A stretch of DNA of 64,000 nucleotides from Patagioenas fasciata (taxonomy: Eukaryota; Chordata; Aves; Columbiformes; Columbidae), in NCBI RefSeq assembly GCF_037038585.1, contig NC_092520.1, forward strand, positions 194,067,604 to 194,131,603, in the 5' to 3' direction. Made by a program: the position numbers and the translations under genes. The notes beneath the pieces were generated by a model that ran no database searches, was not told the DNA's origin, and was given only the letters and a program-made list of their open reading frames with translations. Of this stretch, positions 1-12,200 are shown piece by piece; position 1 is the stretch's first letter, and each line of letters starts with the position of its first letter.

Positions 1-3000
1 ATTTCAATTGGATTTTGATAAATGTCCTCACACTGAATAACTGCTTTTCCTATTAACAGTTCTATTGAATTCAATGGAATTGAATTTATGGTGTAAGAGA
101 TCATTTAGCATGACAAAGCATCACAAAATCAGACTTCAACATAAGAAATGTTTCTCTTTTGTATTAACAAGAATCCCACCCAGTAGGCATCTTGTCCATG
201 GGAGGAACTCTTAAGTATATCAGGAAAGTATAAGTTCTTAAGTATATCACCAGAAAAGAAAATATGAATAGTAAATAGTTACAACACCAAAAGTACACTG
301 ATGTAACACCAGTGGGATGCTATGGTGGCATCACAGGAGTTCTAGTTTTCCCCAGAGTAAATAAATGCAGGTACTTTGGCAGCTATAGTAGCTCTGTGAG
401 TAATGACATGAAAATCTCATTCAGGTGTCTAAGGAAAGCAGACTTGTGAACCCTAAATGAATACTGCTTTTTTGAAGCGACTCTTGCTACCCATATTTTT
501 ACAGTAAAGCTCCTAAGTACCAAATCTTGCTCTCTGTGCCAGTGCTGCCACTTGTTCTTATAGGCAGAGCTACCTTAAATAGCCGCAGCCTGGGGACCAC
601 AAAAGGATTTGGTTTCCCTGAGAAGCCATGAAGAATCCCTGCATTGTTTTTCTCTCTGTTATAGACTGATTGCAAATAGTCTCTTCAGAATTGCTTGTGT
701 AAATTCAGGTGAAAAAATGACAGAAAAGAGAGAGGGGAAAACTGTGTTAAAATCATCCTGACTCTACCAGGGAAGAGATGTAACTGAAGACATGTCCCTA
801 CCGAAACAGTAAGGAAAGAGGGAAATTCATGCTTCAAACAGACTGCTTTTCTTTGCCAAATAGTACTGCAGAGTGCTGCCTAATTAGCTATTTTCTATCA
901 CCCACATATCCTTCAGATGCATTGTTTGGCAGATTTCTTCCTGGCACTACGTCCCAGTTTTGTCTGAGATATATTAGTTTGCATTTTCCAAGGTCAATTT
1001 CACTGTATTTGCTGCCCATGTTTGTAACCACTCTTTGATAATGGGTATTGCTGCTCTCACTACTGGGTTAGGCACTTCTGAACCCTCATTTCTTATGGTC
1101 TTTCCATGACATTTTGCTTTCCAAAACAACAGGTAAAGGAATATCACTTCTCTTTCATCAAACTGTTGGTTCACATGTCACATACAGGATCATGAACATT
1201 TGTTCCTAGTAGGATTTCAGGAGATTCTGTGACAGTTTTCTTACTAAGATGTAGATGTATTTTATGATTCTGCTAATGTCTGAAAAATCTATAATGCCTG
1301 AAAAATCTATAAAATCTAAGCTATTCTAGGAAGATTCAGACACTGAAGCTGTTTCATCCTTTATGGCTTCATGTACACTCAAGGGACCCAATCGTACCTC
1401 CTTTACTTACCCAAACAGTTCCAGTGACACAGCTTATGAGAATGGGCAGAATTTGGTGCTGTATACTCATTTAACCCAAGTTAAAAAAAGCACAAATGTT
1501 GAAATCGTCTGACTTCTCCTAACACTGAATGCTTAACATGATTTTTGGAGGAAGTTCAGCACCTAACTGCCAGTGAAACGAATAGTTATTATGCGCCAAA
1601 TACTTCACAACAGTACTGATAGATCATAAAACATCTTTATGAAGATAATTTTAGATTTCTCTACACTTTGCTCGATCCTTCATCTTTGACACATGCTAGA
1701 GGAACCTGGGTGGCCACAGATCTTCCCATATATCCTATATTTTGACCGCTCCTACCCGGCATAGTGCATCCCAAGACACCTGTACAAACCTGTTCTAAAG
1801 CTATTTTGCCTGCTTTTTCTGTAAGGAAGGGCAAGGGCAGCAGAAAACACCTCTTATTAATGTTCTTTATTGGTGCTGAAGCCAAATGTGGCTTCAGATC
1901 TGAGACAGTATCCGGATGGAGTATTCACAGGTTTGTCCCGTGACAAGGGGCAGTAGCCTCCCATTAGCACTGCCCAACGAAGCCGACCTAGCCCTTCTGC
2001 AGGTTCCAGCTGTCTGCCATCCAACACCTAGTTCTGATAGCACCAGCTCTGAGAAACCTCCGCAAAAATTGCTCTGTCCTGAGAAAGTACAGAGAGTCAT
2101 GTGAGATAAGAAAGGCAAAACAGCAGCGGGTAGTTTTGGGATGTGGGTGGTTAGCAGTTCAAGGATTCAAAATGGAAAAAACACTGCTATGAAAAGGTGT
2201 AAAATCCTAACAGAAGAAACAGGTGGTTGGAAGCTGGTGACACAGCAATGATCAGCCCATTACAGGAACCGCAGGGACTTTCCCCCGCATGACTGACAGC
2301 TGCCTGGCCAGCAGAGACTTGCGACTTCAGAGGAAACACAGCTTCAGGAACAGCCCCTTCAGAGCCTCCCAACACTGTGTCCACTTAGGTGTCAGCTGTG
2401 AAAACCATCACCTTTTGGCCATTGCTTAGGAAGCTCCATGCCTGCAGACCTCTAGTTTGTCTTTGCCATGAACTCTTTTAATTCTCCACTGTAGATATTA
2501 GTCATACAATTTAGTGCTAAAATGGGTAATATGATGCAATATACTGTACTAGAGCACGGAAATCATAATTCCTAAGTCATCTTGACATGAAGAGCTGGGA
2601 AATCTTCTGAGAAGATCTGAAAATCAAAGGAACTAGCTCAGACTTCATCTGTTAAGTAACTAATGAAGAGCTTAAACTTGTAAAAAGCGAAGAGAATGTA
2701 AAATGTGTAAACTGTAAAATATGGGAATGATGATAATCTCCAGCTAATGAAATTATTAAGGCCTCTAATAAAGAACAGATGATGTTTCAATGATGATTAT
2801 GCTATATTCATGCTTTTGCAACTATGCTAAAATGTGATATGTGAAGCACCTCCTTTCTATGTTTCTGTAACAGAAGGAAACCAAGAAAATGTTATTCTCA
2901 AACTTCCACACAAAAATTAGGATTGGAACATAGTTAAACCTTAGAATTCAGTCCCAAAGGAGTTTGATAAAGATGTGAACAACAGGGGACTCTGACCTGA

Positions 3001-3449
3001 TTTTTTGGTGTGACTGTTGCATATACAAACTAAAGCCCCAAATTCCACTCCAAGTTACATCAGTAGAAATTGGAATGAGAGTATCATTGTTCCAATATGT
3101 GGAATTACAGGGCGGGGGGAAGATTGACAGTTTGAAGTGCACAGTGATCCATTAAACTGCACATGTTAAAGATCTTGCACCAACTAAATAAACTGTAATA
3201 ATTAATATTTTATTTAAACATTTTAAAAATGCAACATTGACATTTTATAGAAGTCTGATAGTATGCTAATATATAACAAAATTTATTTCTTGAGCACCTG
3301 AAGACATATGAAAGTCAACTCTGTCTTGCAATGCCTTTGAGTAGTTTCTGTATGCACTGCAAAGACCCATAGTAATGACGATGCTGTACAATCTTGAACT
3401 GAAGAGTACTAAGTGCCTCTTGTGGTGTTGTCAAGAAATGGCGAAGACT
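1..3449. other. Non-coding, mostly unexplained sequence
   Basis: No open frame here exceeds about 75 codons, and none resembles a protein I know. The base composition is AT-rich and ordinary. The only structure I can point to is an ancient-repeat-like patch near 3030-3110, listed separately. There is no tRNA, no long tandem array and no CpG-rich stretch. Confidence 0.6.
3030..3115. repeat. Ancient amniote repeat remnant
   Basis: The stretch contains words such as AATTCCACTCCAAGTTACAT followed by CAGTAGAAATTGG and, further on, TGGAATTACAG. These resemble the phrase 'ttctgctctcagttacaccagtg...' that recurs in old dispersed repeats of birds, turtles and crocodiles. I recall the phrase but not a certain family name, and orientation is not assigned. 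It is strongly diverged. Confidence 0.35.
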
Positions 3450-3457
3450 CTCCAAGG

Positions 3458-3654
3458 CATGGATGTCAAACTCATTTTCACCGGGGGGGGGGGCACATCA
3501 GCCTCGCGGTTGCCTTCAAAGGGCCGAGTGTAATTTTAGGACTGTGTAAATGTAACAACTTCTACATTTATCCAGTCGTAAGATTACATTCGGCCCTTTG
3601 AAGGCAACGGCGACGCTGCTGTGGTCCCCGGTGAAAATGAGTTTGACACTCCTG
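3458..3654. mobile_element. hAT-like palindromic MITE
   Basis: This is a 197-bp element whose two halves are inverted copies of each other. The left end runs CATGGATGTCAAACTCATTT and the right end ends AATGAGTTTGACACTCCTG. Inside, CCTTCAAAGGGCCG on the left pairs with CGGCCCTTTGAAGG on the right, and the centre also pairs. The ends fit the CAGGGGTGTCAAAC type of terminus seen in hAT transposons. The 8 bases before it (CTCCAAGG, 3450-3457) and the 8 after it (CTCTAAGC, 3655-3662) agree at six of eight positions, as expected of an aged 8-bp hAT target duplication. It has no transposase and so is non-autonomous. The exact family name is uncertain. An 11-G run at 3483-3493 has grown or drifted in the left arm. 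Confidence 0.8.
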
Positions 3655-3662
3655 CTCTAAGC

Positions 3663-4200
3663 AATGAATTAGCACTGGGGGATGGTAATTCTGCTGTCTG
3701 AGATCCTGCCTCACAGTTTCCTTTTCATCTTTTACTTACCTGGTCTGTAGGAGCAGCTTATCTTTTGCAGTGAGAGTGTACTGCTCGTGGTAGTGTACGT
3801 GCTCATATCAGACCTTCCTGGGCCATTTATATAACAGTATCTATTTGTGCACATGCTTGCACAGCCATTTAATGCCTTCCCTATGTCCCACTGTTATCAT
3901 GGGCTAAATCAGGCAAATATTTAACAGAGTCAGAGCACCCGGAAAATAGTTTCCAGCTGGGAAAATCGAGATTGACTGACTGACTGACCACGTAGTTAGT
4001 TAATATTCAGGTACGGATTTATGCTTGTTTCTACAAAGTGCCCTAATAGCACAGCTTGATGCAGTATAAGGAATATTAAAAACAAACACAAACCCACAAA
4101 ACAAACAAACGAACAAAAAAAACTCAACAACAACAACCAAACAAAAAACCCGGAACCCTCTCATTTAATAGATTTTTTTAATGCTTTCTGTGGATTATTT
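3663..4200. other. Non-coding with A-rich low-complexity tract
   Basis: A C/A-rich tract of AAACAAAC-like units occupies about 4078-4152, and a short GACT tandem lies at about 3973-3988. No exon is recognisable. The region leads into the CpG island of the tetraspanin gene. Confidence 0.6.
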
Positions 4201-5620
4201 GTGGGATTTTTAGGTGCTACTCCCGTCGCTTACACGGAGAAGTTTAGTCCCTTGCCCATGGTAAGCCCGGCCTGCAGCGTATTCCAGCAAATGCTAATTT
4301 CGAGCTTTCAGCACCTTTTCAGCTGAGCGCCCACAGCGCTGCGGACGGCGGGACCTGCCGGTTCACGTACACTCGAGCATTTACTGCACCCCGAGCCTCG
4401 GAGGGGAGCGCTAAGGAGCCGGTGTGTGTGCTCGCTAAGGAGCGTACGTACGTGCTTCTCCCCCCCGGTTTCGCGGTTTGCTGGACGTGCACTAACCTGA
4501 AGCGGCCGCTCGTTTAAAAGAGGACGGCACGGGGGAGAAGGGAGGGACCTCTGGCCCGTCCCGCCCCGCCGGGCCCCGCAGCGGGGACAAGCACCGCCGC
4601 CTCCGCGTCCCCCGTCGGCCGCTCAAAAAGGGGACGCGGCGGAACAGCGACGGGACTCGCAGAGACTGCGGGGGAAGCGGCCGTCGGGCCTCGCACCCAG
4701 GGCTGCCCGGCAGGAGCGACGGAACCAGCCAGCACCCCGAGCACTGCCAAGGCGCCCTCCCCTCCCCGCCGGGCCGCAGACCAGCACTCCCGGGGAGCGG
4801 CGGCACCGACGGCCGCGGGACCCACCTCACCGCGACTGCCACAGCCTGCCCGGTGGAGACACGGGGCCCCGGCACCAGAGTCTGAAGGCACCATGACCAT
4901 GCTCAAGCTGTCCCTCATGGCCTTCAGCTTCATCTTCTGGGCAGCAGGGCTGACCATGCTTATCATTGGCATCTGGGCCAAGGTGTCTCTGGGGAGCTAC
5001 CTGGCACTGTCAGCCAACAACTGCCCCAGCGCTCCTGCCATCCTCGTGGCTACCGGCATCACAGTCATCATCTGGGGCTTCCTGGGCTGCTTCAGTGCTG
5101 CCACAGAGCACCAGGGCCTCCTGCGCACCTACAGTGTCTTCCTGACCGCTGTGCTGGTGGCTGGGGTGACGGCGGGGCTCTCGGCACTGCTCTACCGCCA
5201 GAACGTTGCGCAGGGTTTCCAGGAAGGGCTACACCAGGCTCTGCTTGCCTACGGGGAGGACGAGGGGATGGCGGATGCCCTGGACGCTTTGCAGCGTGCC
5301 TTGTCCTGCTGCGGTGTGAAGAGCTATCGCGACTGGCTCACCTCGCCCTGGGGACTGGAGCACAACGGCTCGGTGCCCCTCAGCTGCTGCCGGGCCCGCC
5401 GGGTTTGCCAGCACAGCCCACCCAACGCGCACTGGCTGCACCATGATGGTTGCTTCAGCAAGGTGTCAGCCTTCGTCAGCAGCAACATGTTTTATATTGC
5501 CACGGCTGCTCTGGGGCTGGCACTGCTGCAGCTCATCGGCATTGTGCTGGCCTGCCTGCTGGCTGCTCGCGTCCCTGCCCACCGGCTGGGCACTGCCACG
5601 CCTTGCTGAGATCCCCCTGG
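4200..5620. promoter_or_regulatory. CpG island over the tetraspanin gene
   Basis: Composition switches abruptly from AT-rich to CpG- and GC-rich around 4200 and back after about 5620. The densest part (4490-4870) lies just upstream of the tetraspanin start codon and overlaps its presumed 5' UTR. CpG islands of this kind usually mark promoters, so the intact frame is likely expressed rather than a silent copy. I see no confident TATA box and cannot place the transcription start. Long frames on both strands upstream of 4893 are a by-product of the GC content. Confidence 0.6.
4893..5609 (+). CDS. Intronless tetraspanin, TSPAN7/TSPAN6-like
   Basis: An uninterrupted 238-codon frame encodes a full-length tetraspanin, a four-pass membrane protein that organises partner proteins in membrane microdomains. 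Membrane segments lie at roughly residues 7-28, 47-67, 77-101 and 198-224, with a small loop between the first two and a large extracellular loop at about 102-197. The large loop carries the family signature CCG at 139-141, a second CC at 165-166, C172 and C187, giving the six-cysteine pattern. It also has a potential N-glycosylation site (NGS, N158). Side by side with my recollection of human TSPAN7, the frame aligns from the residues just before membrane segment 1 to the C-terminus (SCCGVQNYTNW versus SCCGVKSYRDW; QLIGMLLAC versus QLIGIVLAC). The start has a good Kozak context (A at -3). A second ATG follows at codon 3. TSPAN6 and TSPAN7 genes have many introns, so a one-exon copy suggests an old retrogene, though no poly(A) tail or target duplication is visible. 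It could also be a distinct avian tetraspanin whose name I do not know. No canonical AATAAA is seen until 8698-8703 and 8876-8881. Confidence 0.88.
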   Translation: MTMLKLSLMAFSFIFWAAGLTMLIIGIWAKVSLGSYLALSANNCPSAPAILVATGITVIIWGFLGCFSAATEHQGLLRTYSVFLTAVLVAGVTAGLSALLYRQNVAQGFQEGLHQALLAYGEDEGMADALDALQRALSCCGVKSYRDWLTSPWGLEHNGSVPLSCCRARRVCQHSPPNAHWLHHDGCFSKVSAFVSSNMFYIATAALGLALLQLIGIVLACLLAARVPAHRLGTATPC

Positions 5621-8600
5621 CCCTGTCCCTTACCAGTTCCAACTCATTTCTTTTCCTAAACCTGGGTGTACCCCATTGGGAAAAGCCTCCCTTCATATTC
5701 CCCACTTCCACTTGAGCTTCCCCCTCCAGACTCTGTTCCTCCGCTGGAGCCTGTGTCAGATGCATCAGTGGCACAGGCATCTCCATGGCCCCTCAGAGCT
5801 GGGAAGGTGCGTCCTGGCCTGGCTGTGTACTCTGCAGGGCAGTGGGTCCCCACAGCCTCCCTGGAGCCTCTGGACTGCTTCTGCAAAGAGTGGTGGCAGC
5901 ATGGACAGACATCATCCTCTGGGGCAGTGGGAGGACAGATGTGTTGAGGCTGACAGGTTTTCTGGGTGATGTAAACATCCCGAGGCACTGAAATGGGGCC
6001 CAGGAAAGCAGAGAGGGTCTGGGAGAGCAAGATAAGTGTCTGTCAGCATTACACTGGGTGAGTGTTCTTCTGAAACTGGAAAATTATGTTACTGGAAAAC
6101 TGAGAGAGTGCACAAGGGCCAGGTTTGGTCCAAGACAGCTGTGCCAGCAGCTGCCATCGAGGGCTGCTTGAGGGACTGCCCAGCAGTGTGCACCCCACTG
6201 CTGCAAAGCTGTCCGGCTGCCACGCATGCTTTTCCCGCTGTGGTGTTCCCGATGCTGATCTCCATCTAAAGGTGGAGCTGCAGCTCCAAGTGCTGCTCCT
6301 TCCTTCAGGATGTGCCTGTCTGCTTTAGCCAGTTATGCCACTGCAGGGCTGAGAAAACCTTAAACTGAGTCCCTGTCATACATGAGGATGGCAAAGCTGT
6401 AGGATCAGACCTGACTAGGGGTGGCAAGAGGAGGGAAGGGCACATTGCCCTTCAGAAGTTTCTTTTGGACTTTCACTGTTAACTTCAGGGTGAGCGGAAC
6501 AGACCTTCTGTTTTATAGAAGGAGTTCTTAAAAATCAGCCTTCAGACATTTTTGTATTTTTCAGAGGATCTGTCTCTGAAGTGTGCCCCCACCTACGTTT
6601 TTGAAGCCAGTTCTATACGAACTGAAAGTTAACAGAGAGCCCCAATACTTGCTGTGTAGCCCTGGGTGTGTGCAGAACAGAGAGCAGTGTAAATCAACTG
6701 GATTTTGTTTTTCCCAGCAGTTCTGGGCTTGCATTTGGAGCTTTAGGAAAAGCAAGCCCTGCACTTCAGGAGGTCCTGAACTTCCAGAGCTTCATCCCTG
6801 CTTCTTCCCACTTCCTTAAAACCTGTGAACTGGACTTTTACACCTTTCTCTGCCTCATGGCACAAAGACATGCTGAATGCCCCCCTTACCCAGCAAACTG
6901 GGGGAGGGAGGTTTTCAGAAAAGAGCCAAGAACCACAAAGGAACTCCAGGATGCAGCATCTTTTAGGAACGTGACTAGTGAAGCTGTGGAGAATGGTCAA
7001 ATGCCAACAAACACCAGCAGGACGGGAAATCTGGAGTGAAGAAGGTGACTGATAACTTCATAGGAGGAGAGGAAAGGTGTTTAGCAATGAAGCTTTGGTG
7101 CCTGCAATGAATGCATGGTGTGAGGAAAGCTTGGCTCATTTTCTTCCTTGCTTGCCTCTGCTACTTTTGACTACATTTCTGGCTTTCTCTTTTCCTCCCA
7201 CTGAGGAGTGATCCATATCTGCAAAGACAAGCCAGACAGAGCCTCTGTCCCAGTGACATGGGAGGCAAGAGCTTCTCCTCCCGCTGGCTTTGGGAGATGG
7301 AGCTGGCCCTGCCCGCTCACCCCGTGGAGTGAGAGCAAACCCATCGCAGCCATCGCAGCCTCTCCCTTGGGAAAACCGGATCAGATGCAGAGCTACCTCT
7401 CCTCCCGCTGTTTAAATCCTCCCAGGTTTTCTACGTATAGCAACCCTGCCTCAGTATTTCTGTGCTTTCCTCCTGCTGAAAATAAGCTTCTAGGATTTTG
7501 TTTGACAATGCTCCTGGGGGTGAAACCAGAGCAAAACATGTATTCACTTGGAAAGATTGTGATTTCAGGTGTCTTTACTGCTTTTAACGCTTTATAATGT
7601 TTAAAAATACCTCGAAATGCTACCACTTCCCATCTTTTGTGATAGTGAAGCCACCCCCGCCTTTTTTTTTTTTTTTAAATTTTTCCCTCCCACCAGTCTT
7701 CTTTTGTTTGGGGGGGGGGATTGCACAATTTTGTGGTAAATTTGTTCCACCTGCAGGATTTTAAGTATTTCTGACGTGGAGATGGTGCTGCAATTCGGCC
7801 GGCTAGTAACAGCCCCAGGCTCGCTGGGCTGCCTTCATAAAGGTGCAGTATTTCTGCGAAGCTGGCTTGCCCAGGAAACAAAAAGGGAATTCTTCCAGCT
7901 TATATTAATTGCACAAGCTTGATGGTAGTTGAGAATGTACAAAGCTCAAACCGAAACAATGTAAATAGGTGTTTCCGTGTAAAAGTGATATTGTACTCTC
8001 CAGATATGCAAAAGAGTCTAAAGTTTAAATGAAGTTTCAGCTGCAGAAGGGTATTTCAAAGCAAAAATTCTACAAGGATCAGCAGGTAGTATCCAGCACC
8101 CACTGCAGTCTGGACACACAAACTGGTTTTGCCACTGTATTTATAAAAATTATGTTTGTTCATGGAAATAATTCTCCTGGGTTTAGTTCTCTCAACCATA
8201 GCTCACAAGAACAAAACCATAAGAAGAGAAACTGGGTTTTCCTTTTTGGAGAGTGCTTCAAGTCTGCATGGATGGAGTTTAGGATTTTGGATTGACATTT
8301 GTGTTGTGCTTGGATGTTAGCTGGGGCTTTATCTTAACGGACCCTTTTTCAGATACTACGTGGCTATGTAACTGTGATAATGACATTGTAGGTGAAGAGT
8401 GCAATGTAAACAGGCTTATCAGTCATTTGACTTTTCATCTGCATAGATGAACTCTGGAAATGTGTTCGGAATCTCTCTTTATAGAGAAAACAATGCTTCA
8501 TTTTTAGTGCTGATGTTTATTATTTTACATAATATATTTTGTTTGTTTGTTTGTTTATAAATGTCCCTGTATTAGCAACACTTTTTTTTGAGTTATGCAC

Positions 8601-9100
8601 TCGTGGAACTCTTGTTATTTTCTGGAAATCAAGATCATGTTGTACAGTCTCAATGATGGGCAAAAGGTATAGTTTGTATAGGAAATGGTACTTGAGAAAT
8701 AAAGTTTAGTAAGTGCTATGAGCAAAACAAATGACTATTCCGAATCCAATTTAGTATTTGTGTGTGTCTCCATGTGGCTCAACTGAGCGCAAGTAAAATG
8801 AAGTGTACACTAAAATGTGAAGATAGAAGCATATTGTGTTTTTGTTTTTTAATTCAGAAGAACCATTAAGGAAGCAATAAAACAGGTGCTGTGGAATGTG
8901 TGGGAAAGGGACATGGAGTTGCACTGGGTTTATTATAATGGTTTTTATTTGAATCAATAAGCTCTGAAAATTTACAAAAATATGGCTTTGCTCTTTTTTT
9001 CCTCCATTGATTCATAAAATTATTTTTGATCCTGACCTTGATTACTTTATATGACACATAGCAGGCAGTTGAAATGAAGGTTGCTGTTAAAACACATTAA
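5610..9100. other. Downstream of tetraspanin; possible long 3' UTR
   Basis: No protein-like frame is recognisable. The first canonical AATAAA signals I find on the + strand after the tetraspanin stop are at 8698-8703 and 8876-8881. The second is followed within 30 bases by a GT-rich run, so part of this stretch may be a long 3' UTR. That is inference only. A (GTTT)n microsatellite lies at about 8541-8556, and poly-T and G runs lie near 7663-7721. Confidence 0.35.
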
Positions 9101-9104
9101 ACCA

Positions 9105-9205
9105 AAACCCCTGTGTAAATATTATTATAACTTCAGTGGATTTGCATGTATTTTTAAGTTGCTAAGAATATCAAAATAAGAATGACAGGACCAAGTTTTA
9201 AGCAT
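9105..9205. repeat. Possible ancient amniote repeat remnant
   Basis: The phrase CTGTGTAAAT, then ACTTCAGTGGATTTGCATG, then ATGACAGGACCAAG resembles the same dispersed old repeat type seen at 34295 and 43425 (a 'ttcagtgg...gcaggacc' arrangement). It is highly diverged and the family name is uncertain. Confidence 0.28.
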
Positions 9206-12200
9206 GGCAGTGCATTTTTGTATGGCAACCAGGTCTGAATCTCAGGACCTCAACTAAATGAATAATTAAAAATGCAAAGCATCCCTCTGCACTCTTGACC
9301 TACACTCACTGCAATAGGATAAACCTTGGCAATAACCATGTAAGCATACTTACAACACCGAAGATTTCATGTGAGTTTTATCTGGATGTTTATTGCCAGT
9401 TCTTAGAATAATAATTAACATTCATTTTTGTAGATGTATGGAAGAAATGTCATCCCTCTCTAATTAATACCCAAATTAGCAGATTTCCGGTATCTGTTTC
9501 AGTTGTCTTGAATTCTTTGTGCTCTGTGAACAATTTTTAATTGAATTTTTAAAATTAACTAGAACCAATGTTATTTTTTTTATGGACAGTCAGAATGGCT
9601 GTAAGTGGTAAATGTTACCCCAGACAGCACCATCTACTCCTTGCTGGACTACAGATTTGTTTTCCATCACCCTCTTCAGTGCAAAGACACTTGTCAAAAA
9701 GGTATATATTAATAAAAATGGATCCCATCTTTTACAAAAAGCTAATCTCAATTTTAACATCCCTGGTTATTTAATCAATTAAAATCATACCAAATTAAGT
9801 ATAGGAGCAAGCTGTGTTGCAGTTGTAGAAACAATAGCTCTGTTGTTTGGGCAAACTGAGATTTAGGATTAACAGGATAGTAAGATTAGACCCTTGTTAT
9901 GAAACAAGGACTATTTTGTAACATTGATCGAGAATGCCAAGAATATAACTCCTTGAAACTTCAGAAGTGTTTTGATATTTTGTCCAAGACCAATTATTTA
10001 CCACACTTGTGTGTAGCTGAATTATTATCAATAATATTAGCTAAAAATGGCCTTTATAACAGACTGTGAATTTTCAGGCAAGAGATGGCTTTCCTGGGGT
10101 CAGAAAACTTAAACAATAGCAGTAACACTGAGTAAATCAGAGAAGAAAGAAGATTCATTTTGTTAAAAAGAAGTTTTCATGTTTATTTATGTATTTATCT
10201 TATTATAAAATTATCTTCTTTCTTCTGGAGAAAATACAATCACTTACTACCTTGGTGACTTCCACTGATAGCAGCTGATATTGTATAAAGCCGTTGACAA
10301 GAAGAGCACTCATCAGTTATTTCCACTGATAAATTACAGTAAAGATGCCCTTTTTCATAAATCCAGCAACCTACAGGACCTTTTGATAAATCAGACAGAA
10401 CTGGAACAAATCTAGAAATTCAGTGTTTTCCCAATCAAGTACTTCATATTCCAACAAAAAAGGCATCTTCATGGAAAGTTTGGACAGTCAAGTTAGGAAG
10501 TCTTACTACAGTCTTATTCTGAAGGCCACAAAATATTGATCAGCAACCCAAAACATAAATCACACAACTAACAGAGTCTGAGACTTTCTTTCCATCTGAA
10601 ATCTCTGCAGCCCAGAGGACAGCAGATCTCATCAGGAAGGTAGCATTGCTTTTGATATTATATTTGTTTGAGCTGTGCTAGCACCAGCATTGAACAGAGC
10701 AAGCCAAAAGATACTCGTAACTTGAAAAGATCTCAATAGTTTCTAAAGGGTCGGGGGTACATCTGTAAAGGTATCACATGTCCAGCCCTTCCCTGCACCG
10801 AGTCACACGTCTCTGCCTCAGGGAGCTTATCAAAGCCATAGTCACTTCCCCGTAACATCCCAAATCCCATCTCAAACAATTAAATAAAGTACTTATGTGT
10901 GGGAAAAGATTTCTATTTTTCACTAGGAGAGCAGACAGTTCATATTGGTTTACTTTGCTCCTATATTGTTCCTCTTTGATCCAGTGCCAGGGCATGGAGG
11001 AATAGAGAGAAGTGCAGCTAAAAAAATTTAGATCTCACTAGAGACCTGAAGGAGGAGAAAAAAAAATGCCCATGGTGAAGTCAGATGTGGTGACAGTGAG
11101 ACTGCAAAGGAGGAGAAAACAGTGCCATAAAGATACTATTTTCTGAGGAGAATTTAAGCATGAACTGTGAAAAGGATTTAACTGTGAGTGAATCCCTTTT
11201 GTCATGAGCCTTCTGATCCGTTTACTGTTTACTTTTCAATGCCACTGTTTACTTTGTGCAACTTGAAAAGTTAATGGGAGTCAGTAAATATCCTTGAATT
11301 TTGAGCTTTTCAGGATGATGTTATGGAAAGACATGCAAAGCAAACTAGAGTGCAAAACAACCTAGTGGTAGGATCTCCTGTGGTTCTTCTCTGTTCCCTT
11401 CTGTTTCAGAGACTGACCATCTTTGTCAGGTAAGATTTTTGACACTGATGTGTTCATTGGTTAAATAAATCTATCTGCAATTTTCCTCCATTATGATTCA
11501 ATTCCACCCATTATGATTCAAAGTGGTAAACATACATGCTTCTACCCAAATTTATATGATTGAAAACCATAAATTTCAATCTGTTCAATATGCCATTGTA
11601 ATTTGCTGAGAAAGCTATTAAAGTATCACGATTTAACCTTGTTTTCTTGTGCCCTCTACTGTTGTGATCTACTTTCTGGGTCAGAAAAATTCAAATATCA
11701 AACCATATAGTGTTTCCGTGTTATCAAAGAGAACACAAAATGCACACACACACATTTTCCAGAAGCTCTGTATTTATTAATCAGGTGTGTGGATTTGCTT
11801 GTGGATGAGACAGTGACAGAAAAATAAAAGGAACTATCTAAGCAATCGTTCTGTCCTTGACATCAGCTTCCATTTGCAATGGACACTCAGTACTGTCTAA
11901 TATAGAGAGGAAATCTTTTGTTAATGATTTTAATCCATGTAATAGAATTTAGTAAAGAATCTTATCTGGGTTACAGGTTTAAAACTATCAAATTAAACAT
12001 TATTTCAAATGCTCTAATTCTGCAAAGATTTCTGTAATCTGCTTGAAGCGATTTCTGTGAAGCCTTGTGTCTGTTCTCTTTCTGCTGATGTCTAGAGTAA
12101 CTCTTAGGCTGGCTTCACAAAAGCAAAGCTTTGAGTTAAGAAGTTTGTTTGAAGCTTGAATTTTAGACTATTACTATTTTGTAAATATTACTCTTGTTTT

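Noticed and set aside
4492-4981. 127- and 155-codon frames on the - strand at the tetraspanin island
   Set aside because: They overlap the island and the tetraspanin start and have the low-complexity make-up of GC-rich chance frames.
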